A DNA stretch of 64,000 nucleotides from Balanoglossus misakiensis (lineage: Eukaryota > Hemichordata), in NCBI GenBank assembly GCA_040954595.2, contig CM082597.2:7626001-7690000 (forward strand). Direction: 5' to 3'. The position numbers were made by a program, and so were the translations under genes. Positions 27,441 to 39,035 of this stretch are shown piece after piece (the stretch's first letter is position 1; the number at the start of each line of letters is the position of its first letter). The notes beneath the pieces were generated by a model, which worked only from the letters and a program-made list of their open reading frames with translations, ran no database searches and was not told the origin of the DNA.

Positions 27441-29188
27441 TTGGCATAGGAAGGTTTTTGTACTGTGCAATATTGTTATATCTTAGGCCACTGTAGTGTA
27501 GAAGAATGACGTCATAGTCGTTGTGCGTTTCGCACAATTTTCATATTTTTTGCATTTGAAATTGTTATTTTTACTTCCAGTTTAAGAAGCTCTAAAAAGT
27601 TTAGGATCGGCGGGCTTAAATTAGTATAGATATGGTACATCTACTTATTCTTGCCAAAAATGTATATGTTAGTCATTTTAAAAACCCTCAGAGACTTGTA
27701 TGACACAATTACATGAACATGGTAACAGAAGTCGAATATTGTATTGCATTGAAAAATGGAACACTTGAGAAACACCAGTGTAAATGCATCTGTTAAACGG
27801 ATTTCAACTCCGCAGCCTTGCTTTCTTTTTCGTCCTAATCTCTATCCTTTGTCTTTTTTGTGTACCGTAGTTTTTTGATCTGTTTTATGTACTTATTTTG
27901 TTTTGCATTATTATTATTAAAATCCGTTGTTGATGAATATTGTCTTGTTTTCATTTACAGGTTCTGAACAATTTAGGTAGTCTAGTATCTAGCCATTTTC
28001 TGTCCGCTTTGCTTCCAAATCTACGTCTATCGTCATGCATGTCACTGGCCCTGCCTCATACCCCTGAAGTGTTTCGGGCAATATTTACGGCTTGCATGTA
28101 GCTACAGTTGCCCAAATGTTTCTTATATTTTCATTATGTAGTATTCCATGATAAATGTACGGGAAAAATGGGCAATTTTCGATGATGAAAAATGGATAAA
28201 CACGAGAAAAACTGGGGCTTTAAGGAAATGCATTATACTCTGTGTGTGTGTCTCCATTGATATGCGTCACATTTATCAGCCCGTTGAAATAATCATCAGA
28301 TGAAATTTTTGGTTAGATTGAAAATAATTTTACTTTCCAAACAATATAAGCTCAGTCTCACTGATGACATAAAGCCATACAATACAGTCATACATTCGGA
28401 GATCACAAACGCAGCTTGTCTAGCTGCAGATGGGAAGTGTAGGCAGAAATCGGAAAGAATATAACACTTCAATTTATGATCATCTCTAATGTGATAATTT
28501 CATTGGTCGACTTCCAAATACAGTGATATTTTCCATATGTTGAAGATATCTGAACAGCTCTATCAAAACCTGTTGTGAAAATTGAAAAAAAACGACAATT
28601 TTGCAAGTGTTTACTCAAAATTCTACATATATTCTAATTAAAAATGGGGCAAAAGCGGGACCACGAAACCAGGTTGCAGGACGACTAAATTATTTTATTT
28701 ACTGATATGGGGACAGAGTAGATTCAAAATGGATATACTCACCCCTGCTCGAAATGTGAAGAGACTCTTTGCTCTCTGTGAAAGCTAACAACAAACGCAT
28801 CAACATGCATTAATTATGATACTACTTGGGAGTTAATGATGACCTTTCATCTAGGAGAGAAGTCCACAATGGAGGTTTTTTCATCAGAAAATGGTGAAAA
28901 GTTTGTTTGCATGTAATATTGATTACCATAACCAAATCACATTAGCCTATGGATGGGCAGCTTTTCAAAAATACCGTAAATGAGTTGTTTTTTCATGATC
29001 TTCGGGGGGGGGGGGGAACTATTCGTGGGTCGACAACACGTCAAATGAAATTATTGTAATGCCCAGCCTTTGAAAAATGCGGGTCCTAATAATATTGTTA
29101 CAGCTTCTCATGTAAATGGTACTGTAATTGTTTTCATGAAACATTGAACAACAAAATACCAGCTGTATGTTCTATTATTCATGAGAAG
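27441..29188. other. Unassigned sequence between LINE relics
   Basis: No coding exon or repeat boundary is recognised in about 1.7 kb. Part may be 3' UTR or decayed body of the flanking LINEs. A G-run lies at about 29006. Confidence 0.4.
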
Positions 29189-29394
29189 ATGACCGATATC
29201 CTTGTAGTAAGGAAATCCTGGCTGAGTGACTCAAAACAGCATTTGACTATGATGAACTTCGGTCATCGTTGATTGGTTATAATATCTACAACTCTCCTGG
29301 TGCATCTCGTAGAGGTGGCGGAGTGGCAGTAATTGTGCGGATAAATCTAACCACCAATGTTTCAACAAACTATAGTTTCTCATCTTTTGAATAA
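29189..29394 (+). pseudogene. LINE endonuclease-domain relic
   Basis: One frame begins MTDILVV followed by SWLSD, like the DILxLxETWL motif of apurinic-type LINE endonucleases, with Glu and Thr of the motif lost. After a frame change a second stretch reads LIGYNIYNSPGASRRGGGVA, then VIVR. This matches the following conserved block of the same domain. It ends in TAA at 29392-29394. It lies opposite in strand to the next LINE and is a separate insertion. Confidence 0.65.
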
Positions 29395-29607
29395 AAGATT
29401 TACGTAGTTCTAGTGGAACTAGTCGTGTCCCTGGCCCTAAATACATACAAATCATTGAAACGATTAATATAATTGCCAATTCATATCACAAAGCAATAGT
29501 TGGTAGTCAAACAATGCGGTGACAAAGTAAATAGGTTTATAACAGAGGTTAAATTAATCTATGCTCTACAGATACATTTTCAGAGAACTTTTAAATAAAT
29601 TCCTTGA

Positions 29608-30298
29608 TTAAATTGATTTTATTTGTGTAGGAATTTCATTCCAATGCTTGGCAATAGAATAGTATAAATCATTTTGAGATGAAGTAAGTTTTACTTTGGG
29701 AAACGTAAAGTTATCAGAAGAGGCAAATCTTGTAAAATATTTGTGTGATACAAATGAAGCATAGCGATCTAGTGAGTGGGCATAATGCCCTGCCTTTAGA
29801 TCACCCGCAAAACACAAGTTTGAAATTTACAGAGTTTGTAAACATTAAGAATTCCAAGTTGCTGAAAAAGTGGTGCACTTTGTGTATTTGGGCTAGAAAA
29901 TGTTATAAGTCTCACAAGTCTCTTTTGCAATTTGAAAATACAATCGTAATAGGTTTCATACGCATTTCCCCATATTTCGATACAATACATTATATGGGGA
30001 AGGATAAGACAATTGTATAATAATAAAATTATAGACTTAGGGAGATCATGGCGTACATATGAAATAATACCGATTTTTTGGCGAACCTTCTTAAAAATTA
30101 TGTGAGGTGAGACTTCCAGGATAATGATGAGTCAAGAGTAACTCCAAGATAAACAGCAGATGAAACATTTTGTATTGGTAAATCAGAGAGATATAAATCC
30201 CCCTCAGGCTTAAACTTCGCCTGGGTTGTTTTGAAAATAACATAGTTTGTTTTGTCAATATTAAAAGTAAGTTTATTTGACTTACACCAGATCTGCAC
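29608..30298 (-). pseudogene. Non-LTR retrotransposon RT C-terminal half, decayed
   Basis: Three minus-strand frames in sequence encode the distal part of a CR1/Jockey-like LINE reverse transcriptase. The first reads WCKSNKLTFNIDKTNYVIF and YLGVTLDSSLSWKSHLT (30298-30098). The second reads IGIISYVRHDLPKS, LYNCLILPHIMYCIEIWGNA and LQKRLVRLI (to about 29796). The third reads NFTFPKVKLTSSQNDLYYSI and AKHWNEIP, ending at 29608. Two frame changes separate them. The YxDD catalytic core would lie 5' of 30298, where DIRS sequence begins, so the copy is 5'-truncated at that junction. Confidence 0.8.
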
Positions 30299-30842
30299 TT
30301 ATAGTTATATAAGATCACTTGGAGTACCATGTATCCAATACATTGATGATAAGCATGGTGGAGTCTTGAAATTACCATCGGAAAATACAAATGATTGGGA
30401 CGAGTATAAACGCGCCCAAGCAGCAGCGTATATCATGTATAGTGTGTGTATAGCAGCAGGTTACTTTATTGCTATTGAGAAAAGCGTAATGTCGCCTGTA
30501 CAATCCCTCGTTATGTTGGGCCTCACAGTTGATTCCGTGGCACAATCGTTTTCCATCCCCGAGAATAAGAAAGGTAAAATTATAGATTTAGTTAACGGAG
30601 CATTATGCCAAAGAGCAGTCACAATACAAATGTTGCAGAAAATTATGGGTAAATGTATTTCGTTTGCTTTGGAAATCCCATGTGCCAGGTTATATATTAG
30701 ACACATGGCGTATGACATTGGTCGAGCGCAGTTCCATGCAAGAACCCTGATTAACATCACTGGGCAATAGAGGGAAGAATTAAATGAATGGAAATTAATT
30801 GTAGATAAATCCGGTCAGTTTAGTTGGCCCAAAGAGAAACAC
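30299..30842 (+). pseudogene. DIRS reverse transcriptase, C-terminal part
   Basis: The open frame contains LGVPCIQYIDDKHGG, where YIDD corresponds to the catalytic Asp-Asp box. It is followed by AYIMYSVCIAAGYFI, KSVMSPVQSLVMLGLTVDS and LQKIMGKCISFALEIP, the thumb and connection pattern of DIRS/Ty3-like enzymes. The fingers and the first catalytic Asp are missing. The frame is interrupted by a TAG at 30768-30770, then continues in the same frame (REELNEW) into RNase H, so the interruption is one nonsense codon. Confidence 0.85.
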
Positions 30843-31254
30843 ATGGGTATAAAGTTGTTCACAGATGCAAGCTCCTTTAGATGGGGTGCAATATTGTATT
30901 TAAATGGCAGGAGATTGGTGATCGGAGATATGTGGGCAGATGCGTGGAAAGAGCAACCAATTATTAGGAAGGAGGCAGACGCGATATCACGTGCCCTCAC
31001 TGCTCTATGCGAGCACATAAATGATAGCCGGGTCGATCTTTTAATTGACGCCTTGCCAGTAGTACAAGCGTGGAATAATGGTCTCCCAGGTGCTCGCTCA
31101 CTACACCTTAATGAAATTCTTAAGAGAATTTTCCTGTTCTGTTTTGACCACAATATCCGCCTCTCCCTCATTCATGTGCCATCTAACGACAATGAGGCCG
31201 ATGCGCCCTCTAGAGATACGTCGTTAGCGAATTGCACTTTGTTCCCTAAGACGT
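30843..31254 (+). pseudogene. DIRS RNase H domain
   Basis: The same frame continues with KLFTDASSFRWGAILYL (first catalytic Asp), EADAISRALTALCEHI (catalytic Glu), RVDLLIDALPVVQAWNNG (second Asp) and IHVPSNDNEADAPSR (the final N-xx-AD block). The spacing fits a retroelement RNase H that degrades the RNA strand during reverse transcription. All four acidic positions are visible in this segment, although the element is broken elsewhere. Confidence 0.85.
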
Positions 31255-31608
31255 GGAAACAGTTGGATGCAACATTTGGTCCACATCATATTGACGCAAT
31301 GGCCAATCGTACCAACTCTCTGCTACCGAGGTTCGTCTCCCCCTATTCCCCAGACAGGTAGTGAGGGTGTTAATTTCTTCCAGCACTGCTTTGATACAAG
31401 CGAGAGAATATATGTGTACCCGCCATTTGTAATGGTGCACCCAGTATTAAAACATATTGTTGATAATAATTTGATGGCCACAGTAATCGTACCCAGGCAA
31501 CGTTTTCTACAGTCATATTGGCCAATGGTGAAGCAGAAGGCGAGTGGGATAATCACACTGGGAAGCAGAGGAGATAAGGGTATAATTAAGGCGCCTTCAA
31601 AGAATTGA
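31255..31608 (+). pseudogene. DIRS Dam-like methylase domain, frame-broken
   Basis: After RNase H comes WKQLDATFGPHHIDAMANRT, then LPRFVSPYSP. At about 31355 the frame shifts by one, continuing GVNFFQHCFD, RIYVYPPFVMVHPVLKHIVD and VPRQRFLQSYWPMV to a TGA at 31606-31608. The D-x-(M/F)-A-x2-N block and the YPPF motif in place of NPPY resemble the phage-like N6-adenine methylase domain reported in DIRS elements. Whether such domains methylate DNA is not established by sequence. Confidence 0.6.
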
Positions 31609-31845
31609 TATGTCGACCATCCTCTCCCATGTGATTTACTTGTTGTCACATTTAAAGGATCGGGAAATAACATATTTTTAGTGAATGTGATACAATAATA
31701 AGGGTTATAACCCGGGTAATAAGTATATAACTTTGCATACATATAGAAAGAGGTGTGTGCGCACATATGTAATAATAAAGTATCATGATAAATATTGATC
31801 AAATAAATAAATTGAACAATTAGATAAATACATTTTGTTTACTCG

Positions 31846-33149
31846 TTGACTTACCCGTACTCAACCCGATTGCACCTGCAGGTATGTTGGATATGTGGAA
31901 CTAGTAACCCCAGGGAATGTCAATGTTGTGTTATGTGCAACTCCAAACTGATGGAAAACAGAGTACGACAAGGTGATACAATACCAAACATGCAAGCCAT
32001 TGATCAACGCATGCAAGAATTGCTGGGCGAACGATCACCATATGAGGTTCAAAAAGATAGGTTGGTCCAGCAATTTGAAAAGTTTCTGTCCACATTACCG
32101 ATACCAAAACCTGTATTGATGGCAAACCCAGATGATATTGTACGTTTTCTTAAATATAAGGATAAGGATGCAAACACCCAGGTACATTACATCACCTACC
32201 AGTTTCTAGGGCAATCCGGTCACAAGCCATGTATGTGCCCCCAACGTTTGAGATTTGGGACAGTTAAAAATATGGTATCAAAATTGCCATCATACTTCCA
32301 GGCTGTACACGGAGAAAAACGGGCTAGGAGCTCAGCCAACTCGGTTATGGTGCATCGGTACATGAAGAAAATGTCTGAAGAACAGGCGAACGGGCATGTA
32401 ACATCTAAACTGGCCAAACCCATCTTCCTACAAAAAATGACGAAAGTGTTTGAATATCTGTTAGCGAAGTTACAAGAAGCCACATCCCCGTCACAAATAT
32501 ACATATACGCTAGGGACCTGGCGTTATTCAAATTACTATTTTTCTCTGGTGATAGGGCAGGTGATCTGGGTCAACTGAAAACCCAAGAGATATTGCGGTT
32601 TCCTGGCAACTCAGCCACACCTATGGCAAAACTTTGAGAGGTGCATCATCCAACATGTTTGCTCTTAAGCGCTGCCAGAATGTTAGTATGTGCCCTGTCA
32701 ATACCTTGGAGAGCTATGTGTCGTTGGCAAAGGAGATAGGGATAGATCTTACCACTGGATATATGTTTCGGCCAACTACACCTGCTGGGGAAATACAGCA
32801 AAAACTGCTATCCTCCCAAGTAGCCAACCAACGGTTGAAAACATATCTCCAAGAGTTAAAAATGGATGAAGGTGAGACACATGGCTGTAGGAGCGCATGC
32901 GCAGTCACACTCTCGCTGGCTGGAGCTGACATGAAGGATGTAATGAGCCATGTTGGTTGGAGAACAGAGGGTACTGCGAACCATTACACAAGATTAGCCG
33001 CTATATCCCGGGTTGCAGCATCAGCAAACAAGATGCAGGAGATAGTAGACAACCCACTGAGCACAGATTGGTATGAAGGAACCAATGAATTATTGGGATA
33101 TAACATAGCCTTTGGACCCAATGTCAGCAGTGTAGCTCAACTTGAATAA
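31846..33149 (+). pseudogene. DIRS tyrosine recombinase, one frameshift
   Basis: A short Cys knuckle (CWICGTSNPRECQCC) resembles a RanBP2-type zinc finger and precedes the SAM-like core-binding part (FLSTLPIPKPVLMANPDDIV; TQVHYITYQFLGQ; CMCPQRLRFGTV). The catalytic part starts with FFSGDRAGDLGQLKTQEI (first Arg). Near 32590 the frame shifts and continues HTYGKTLRGASSNMF, CPVNTLESYVSL and GYMFRPTT. It then reads GETHGCRSACAVTLSLAG (H-x2-R box), MSHVGW (second His/Trp) and NHYTRL (candidate nucleophile Tyr), ending in TAA at 33147-33149. All R-HxxR-H-Y positions survive. Confidence 0.85.
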
Positions 33150-33269
33150 AAAAACTATCACGCAATACGGTGTCTCTGGATGTATGTTTAAGTGTTGGGA
33201 ATGAGGAATGGGAAGATTGGGAGATTTTAATGGGGATTTTAAGGGAAGGGCGACAAAGGCGAGATGGAC

Positions 33270-33348
33270 AGCATCCACACCCTGGTTCCAATACTAAATA
33301 ATAGATAAAATCATTGAGCGGAGAGATGGGGCTGTAAATAATATATAA
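33270..33348 (+). repeat. DIRS direct repeat, first copy (B1-like)
   Basis: This 79-base block from AGCATCCACACCCTGGTTCC to CTGTAAATAATATATA recurs at 33611-33689 with a few differences. Its position just after the recombinase fits the B1 repeat of split direct repeats (A1-ORFs-B1-A2-B2). Confidence 0.85.
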
Positions 33349-33610
33349 TTCACAGCCCATCACGCAGCGATAACCATCCATATTATGCTAATAAGTAATG
33401 CATATTCATGAGCATGCCTATATAAGCCAGAAATCAACGTGGCCGGTGCTCATTTCCTCAATCAAGACGTAAGGGATGACAAAGTGGAAACTAATGGAAC
33501 AACAGAAGAGACATAACGGGGGATAGTTAAGGATTTGAGTCTCCAAGGATTTCCGGAAAGCCCGCCCACCCACCCCTTCCATATGTACTATTTCTCCATT
33601 CAATATTACC
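33349..33610 (+). promoter_or_regulatory. Inter-repeat segment with TATA box (A2-like)
   Basis: The 262 bases between the direct repeats contain TATATAAG at 33419-33426. In a split-direct-repeat element this would be the A2 copy of the left-end repeat, which normally carries the promoter. The matching left-end A1 copy is absent because the 5' end is lost, so the assignment is inferred from layout. Confidence 0.5.
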
Positions 33611-33689
33611 AGCATCCACACCCTGGTTCCAAAACTTAATAATAGATAAAATCATTGAGCGGAGAGATGGGGCTGTAAATAATATATAA
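33611..33689 (+). repeat. DIRS direct repeat, second copy (B2-like)
   Basis: Second copy of the 79-base block. The sequence diverges immediately after AATATATA, marking the likely right end of the element. Confidence 0.85.
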
Positions 33690-34793
33690 CTGTTAAGCGA
33701 ATCCTGCACAATTGTGGATACATGCACCACATAAGCCCTCACTATTATTATTATTTTATGACAGGCAATGCTCTGGTGTTAATGATAGTGATGTTGGTGT
33801 GGGATTTGGAACTGGACAAGAAAGTGGGCAACGTCTTTGAACCAATCAACTACCTGCAATTATTGATCACTGTAGAAGTGGTGATTGTATTACCCTGCAT
33901 CATTCTATACATTTGTAAGAATATTACAGCAAGACTTAATTGTTTTAAATATGTAAATACCTATCATCACTCTAGAGGTTATATATTGTGTTTGCTAAAT
34001 GTCTCAAGTTGCTATAAAGGCCGACAATCGTCTTATGCGCATGTGAGTAATTTTGTGTGTACAAACTTAACGTCCAAGAATCCACATTGTTCTGCAGATT
34101 TTGCGTTTGTCGCATTCAAATAGTGGACTGCCTTCGCTTCCTTCCACATTTCATGGGCACCGTATAAGTTAACTTTAGTTTTGTCTCTTCTTTTCATCCA
34201 ATTTGCTGTCTTCTCCCGATCTCCTACACAGACTCTGGATGCCGCCATCTTGTCTGTTGTGAGGACAGCACACTGCCTTATGGCTTTGACTGTATACCAT
34301 TTTTGTAAACAGAGTCCTGGTTTGGCACTACGCATAAGACAATTTTCGTACATTATAAAACTTTTGCCTGCTAGCACTAGATTCTTTAAGACAAAAACAA
34401 ACAGCATATGTTTATAAACTATTAGCTGCAATTTTGAGTTTGTCACATAAGTGGCATTATATGAGACCTGAACTGATGATCTGGACAAATAGCCGTAATA
34501 TTTCGGCTTTCATTTCATCAAAATCACCACTGAGGGCGCTATTTTGACCGGCAAAAAAATTCAATGGAGTTGCCTTCATGAAAATTTTCGGAAATGCACT
34601 AAACTTGTTCTTACTGTGTAGTTAATTGGATTTGGCTTATTAGGACAGCTACTGCCTTCATTGACTGTGTACAATTTTTGTAACCAGAGTCTCTGGTTTG
34701 GCATTTACGCATAAGACGATCAGAAGTCACAGTGTTTTAGGCGATCATTGCCCTTTAAATGATGTCAGAAGTCAGTGTTTTTGCTAAGCATCC
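33690..34793. other. Unassigned sequence with repeat fragments
   Basis: No gene is recognised. Bases 34112-34160 (GCATTCAAATAGTGGACTGC, CTTCGCTTCCTTCCA) are nearly identical to 56983-57032 inside the foldback element of the lectin gene. A segment with TTTTTGTAA(A/C)CAGAGTC and GCATAAGAC is repeated directly at about 34283-34350 and 34662-34730. Confidence 0.6.
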
Positions 34794-35536
34794 TGATGGC
34801 ACAGGAGGATGCAAACATTAAAGTTATAAATGATCTGCATTTTTCGCCCAATAAACAGTACTTGCTGAACAGTCTCTGTGCTTGTTTATTTTTCTGTGTT
34901 ACCCCAACCTGTCCTTATCAGTTGCTAATCCAGAATACTAGCTATCGAATTTCCCATTAAGCACCTGCTAACGACTTAATCTGTGTGCCCCATCCACGGA
35001 TTAAGTGGATTAAGTAAACATCGGTCAGTTCTCATACCCAGTACTCAATCCTTCCTTGGCTCAAAAACTAAAATGGATTAAAAAACAGAAGCTACACACA
35101 TTAGGATCTGATGAGGATAAGTTGTTTTAACCCTTTCTCCACCATGGTTTGGTCTAATAACTCCATTGTTCTCCAATGGCAGTGTTGGACCTTTACACAG
35201 TGAAATGGTGGTGAAAGGGTTAAGGAAGTACTCTGAATTGTAGTAAAGAAAATCTGAAAACATATAGTGAAATTATTTATCAACATAACACTCAGCTATG
35301 AATTCATCATTCATCTAAGTGTGATAACATTGTTATACCCAGTACTCGCTGACCGATGTTTACTTTATCAACTTAATCATGGGGCACACAGATTTAGTCG
35401 TTAACAGGTGCTTAATTGGAAATAAGATAGCTTGTACTAGTATTCTAGATTAGCAAATGATAAGACAGGTGGGGAAAATGCAGATCAGAACTCCGCCATT
35501 TATAACTTTAATGTTTGCAACCCCCTGTGCTAATGG
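34794..35536. repeat. Foldback element, arms of about 190-230 bases
   Basis: The left arm (34794-35027: GGATGCAAACATTAAAG, GTGTGCCCCAT, GTAAACATCGGTCAG) is the imperfect reverse complement of the right arm (35349-35536). The loop is about 320 bases. No protein is encoded. The structure fits a non-autonomous inverted-repeat DNA transposon. Confidence 0.8.
35127..35223. repeat. Mini piggyBac-like MITE nested in the foldback loop
   Basis: TTAACCCTTTCTCCACCA at 35127 is mirrored by TGGTGGTGAAAGGGTTAA ending at 35223. The outermost TTAA on both sides and the CCCTTT start match the piggyBac target-site and terminal pattern. At about 97 bases it is only termini and a short middle. Confidence 0.6.
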
Positions 35537-35599
35537 AGAGTATTATACCAATAGTGAAATGTGAATTTTTTCTTGAAGACAACATGGTGACACAATGTT

Positions 35600-36122
35600 T
35601 CAGCAGCTTTTGAAAGCATGGGGACATTGTGACCCGCAGCAGGTTAGAAAGAGGAACAAATCATATTTTCGAGGGACAATATATCAGGACAGGGTTCTCC
35701 CTAGGAAAAAATCATAGAGTCAGGGCTAATTTCCATAAAATTTCCATAATCATAGCTTCTTTTGGACATCACTCTGGCCACTAAACATCGATATAAATTA
35801 TTATAATTGGGTGTCTGCAGTCTGCTTTCTAGTTATGCTGTCAGGCCTTGAGATTTCTGGTTTGCTCGCTTACCTGCCCATTCGATACACACTCTGAAAA
35901 TGTACCTGCCCAGCTAGAGATATTACAGTCCCCCCTAATTGCCAGAGTGGAATCCCCCCCCCCCTTGTTTATGCCATCCTCGGTGAAACAGTCTGCCTGC
36001 TCATGCCAAGTTCACAAGTTTTCAGTGCGGGTTATCTTTTATATCCTAGTACCCGGTACATGTATGTAATTTTAGAAATTGGACATATCCTAAGACATCT
36101 CGGATTGTGTGTTAATTATGTA
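35600..36122 (-). repeat. Dispersed repeat family R1, copy 2
   Basis: This is the reverse-complement match to 6424-6935 with the same landmarks in order, including the conserved G-run after GGATGGCATAAACA. It diverges by indels. It adjoins the foldback element. Confidence 0.8.
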
Positions 36123-36891
36123 CTGCAATTGGTGAAGAAATTTTATTGTGTATTGTTTTTGGGGCAAAAAGATCAACATTTAGGATCAGATTTATTGCTT
36201 TGATAATACTTATTTTTGTAATCATACCATTCATATTCTAAACTAAGTTAAATAGTGCGAAGTATTTTAAAGTTTCTTTTATCAAGTTGGCATAAATCAG
36301 GGCAGGTGACGATGAAATTTACCTGCCTGTCCAATTATGACCAGCCCTGGGCCGCTGTTAATTTTATAAGCCTGTGCAGACGCACATACATTGGCATTAC
36401 CTCCAACAAAAGTTGCTTCATCATTTGTTAAGTTTAGCTAAGTTGTTACAATGCGCGTTCGCTCAGTGCGTTGCTTGTGTTACTAGGCTATTGATGCTAT
36501 TTATAGGACGCCTGTGTAAAGATAACTTGTGCACTGAATAAAATGGCAGCGCACTGGTCTTGACAGCATGCAGGGCTGTGTTGCTTCTAGGGTGATTAAA
36601 GCTGTGCAAGGTGTGAAATCACTCAGTTGTGTTCACTAAATTATCAAAAATTGAAAGGGAGTAACAAGTTCCAGTGAAAGCAAAGGTGGACGCAAAGCAA
36701 AAGTACGGGAGATGACAATCAGTCATATTGTTGCTCACTCAGTAAGAATGCGTCAAAGTGACCCATAAAGATTATTTTGTTGCGACAATCCAACATTTAT
36801 TGCGTCAAATGTCGCAAGGCCGTGCGCTAGCTGAAAAAACTGGTGACAACTGACCGTGTTACTATAGCAACACTACAAAACATCAGATCAT
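36123..36891. other. Unassigned sequence
   Basis: No coding exon, RNA gene or repeat terminus is recognised. Confidence 0.4.
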
Positions 36892-37147
36892 ATTAAAGCT
36901 GCAAGCAGCATTGAAGGGGCCCAAGCATAGAGATAATAACCATTAGACTCCATTCAGGGTTGTACCATTCAAATGCGTAGGATGTATTTGCTCTGGATGT
37001 GGAGATGTGGGTAAGTAGGCAACCACCCGAAATGGATGTCCAAAAGTACGAACACAACAACCAAAAGTGAACTTCTACGTTATGTAAGTACTTCAGTAAG
37101 TACTTCAAAGGTCAGCTGAGGGTACCCCAAAAATTGGGCCAAAAATT
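36892..37147 (+). repeat. Repeat R3 (hairpin-ended), 5' fragment
   Basis: It begins ATTAAAGCTGCAAGCAGCAT, where GCTGC-AA-GCAGC is a small hairpin. It follows the first 255 bases or so of the copies at 43374 and 47621 closely, then stops at about 37147. It is a 3'-truncated copy with different flanks, so it marks the true 5' boundary of R3. Confidence 0.85.
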
Positions 37148-38892
37148 TGGATTCCGAACCCTAACCCTCCGTATTCAGACTTGCCCAAAGTGAACTGCGA
37201 CAAGAAAAATGATCACGTTTCCCTGCATGTTTCTTATACCCGACAGATAAAAAACGCAGCGTAGATATTGAAATGAATTGGATTTATGAAAATGATAACA
37301 ATTCCAATGATAATGTCGTTAAAATTTCTCACACAAAAAAGAAGTAGAAAAAAGTGGTCTTGAACCAACATCAGTTGACACCTTCAGGTAAAAGCATAGC
37401 CTTCATGAACGCTTCGCCATCACGATGTATACTCGAAAAAGTCGGAAATTTACAAATATATTGTACATTAAAGTGGAATTGAGATATACAGGCGAAGCAT
37501 CATCTATCTATAGCGTGTCTTACAGATGTACGTACTTGTCACTCGTGTCCACGTCGTAAATCAAGAGGCGTGAGCTCTTATCCCACTCGCCGGGTAAACT
37601 GGAATGCGATGTTCTTGAAGGACAGAATTTATACGGTGTTGTGATTTTATTTTCGAAGACCGGGGTCAACGAGGTGTGGCAATTATTTAAATCCACATGT
37701 ACACACATTGTATTTCTTCGAACTTTTGAAGACTAAGCCATCTGTCAGGGCATTGGTATTGAATTTCCCCACACGTTCAAATCCATATCTGATCAACACC
37801 AGATGTAGGGTACGGCGACGTCTTTTGCTTGCGCGGTATGGTATTATTGTTCTATTTACACAAGAATCAGAACTAGAAGTATTATTCTCGAAACAACTTA
37901 AAGATGTTTTACATGCGTGCATGAAAGTCATTACAAACACCGGCTCCTTTTTGAGGGTGTTATTCACCCACCTGTTGCACTGTCATTCATTGTGAAACCA
38001 AGATGACATATCGTTTCGGACACCGCACTCTCAATGCAAGTAATTTGCTTCCAAAATTATGCAGGAAACACTTGAACGGTTTTATTTTCAGAAATATTGG
38101 CTGTTTCTTTCTAAAAAGTGAATGCCTACATTTAGATGGTGCAAGACAGATGTGACAACAGGTGCCTATAGGACCTCGTGGCACTTTTATGTTTTGCTCA
38201 TTTGAAAAAATCATCTCAAAGCAAATCTGAAAAAATGAACAGACTAACGGTGCCTTAATCGATGTAGAAGATAATTTATTGCAACAGCTGGGAACCGCTA
38301 GTATGCCCCAAGCGTAATCTAGATTTCCAAACTGCGTTGCAGTAATGCACATTCAAAAGAAGAATTCTTATACATATTCATGTGGTCTATTTTCAGTGAC
38401 GGTAAAATGCAACCACCTGTTACGATATATTCCGTACCAGTTGAAGAAAGAGCGGTGACTTCAAAGTTGTGACCGGTCAGGTTTTGCTGTTCACTCTCAG
38501 CACTCTCCCGTGCACTCGTCCCGTATGTGATTCTGATACTGTTTGTATGTCTACGTCATGGCCAGACTCCCTGTTACTGCTGCTGTTACTGCTATTTGCT
38601 TTCCACTGCTAAACACAGTACATGTAAACGTTTGCAGCGCAGCGTACCGTAGTGTAGTGTGGTGTAGTGTGGTGATCGCCAATCTTCGCAACGCTTACAA
38701 TTTACACGAAAACGTCGCAAATAAAGGACTAGAAACGATTATTAATTCAATTTAACATGATATTTTAATTTTATTCAAAGTTAATATTACTCACAAATAC
38801 TCTTTCTCTATTAGTGAAAATGTTTATATTGAATTCAATGTGGTCGCAAGCTGTCGGTTCCATGAATGGCAAAACTCATAAACCATGTTTCT
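37148..38892. other. Unassigned sequence 3' of the propeller-like gene
   Basis: No exon of recognisable family is seen. The part next to 38893 presumably holds the 3' UTR of the minus-strand gene. Several antisense frames of about 95-120 codons around 37.7-38.35 kb lack splice or family support. Confidence 0.4.
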
Positions 38893-39035
38893 CTAACTCG
38901 TAGATTTGTTTCCTCCTGCTTTGGTAGCGTCCTCAGCTTTCTTCTTTTTATATTTCCTTCTCAGGAATGCTATCAATGACGCTGCGATCACGGCAACCAC
39001 ACTAATTCCGATAATAGTCAGAGAGTTTAAAGTGC
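38893..39035 (-). CDS. Final exon, membrane helix and basic tail
   Basis: After TTTTTTACAG the phase-1 frame gives TLNSLTIIGISVVAVIAASL, IAFL, then a stop-transfer RRKYKKKK and a short tail to TAG at 38893-38895. One helix followed by positive charge predicts an extracellular N terminus. Confidence 0.75.

Larger units (their letters stand above)
30299..33689 (+). mobile_element. 5'-truncated DIRS-type retrotransposon
   Basis: In order on the plus strand are the end of a reverse transcriptase with a YIDD box, RNase H, a Dam-like methylase domain, a zinc-knuckle tyrosine recombinase, and two direct 3' repeats separated by about 260 bases. RT plus tyrosine recombinase instead of a DDE integrase defines the DIRS order. 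The copy is non-functional: the 5' end is missing, with a junction to an antisense LINE at about 30298. There is one in-frame stop (30768-30770) and frame breaks near 31355 and 32590. Confidence 0.88.

Noticed and set aside
30091-30390. A 99-codon minus frame overlapping the LINE and DIRS junction
   Set aside because: It is a shadow frame of the LINE reverse transcriptase, which reads in the overlapping frame with clear RT motifs.
37683-38352. Antisense frames of 94-121 codons downstream of the propeller-like gene
   Set aside because: The frames overlap on opposite strands, have no recognisable motif, and show no consistent splice sites.
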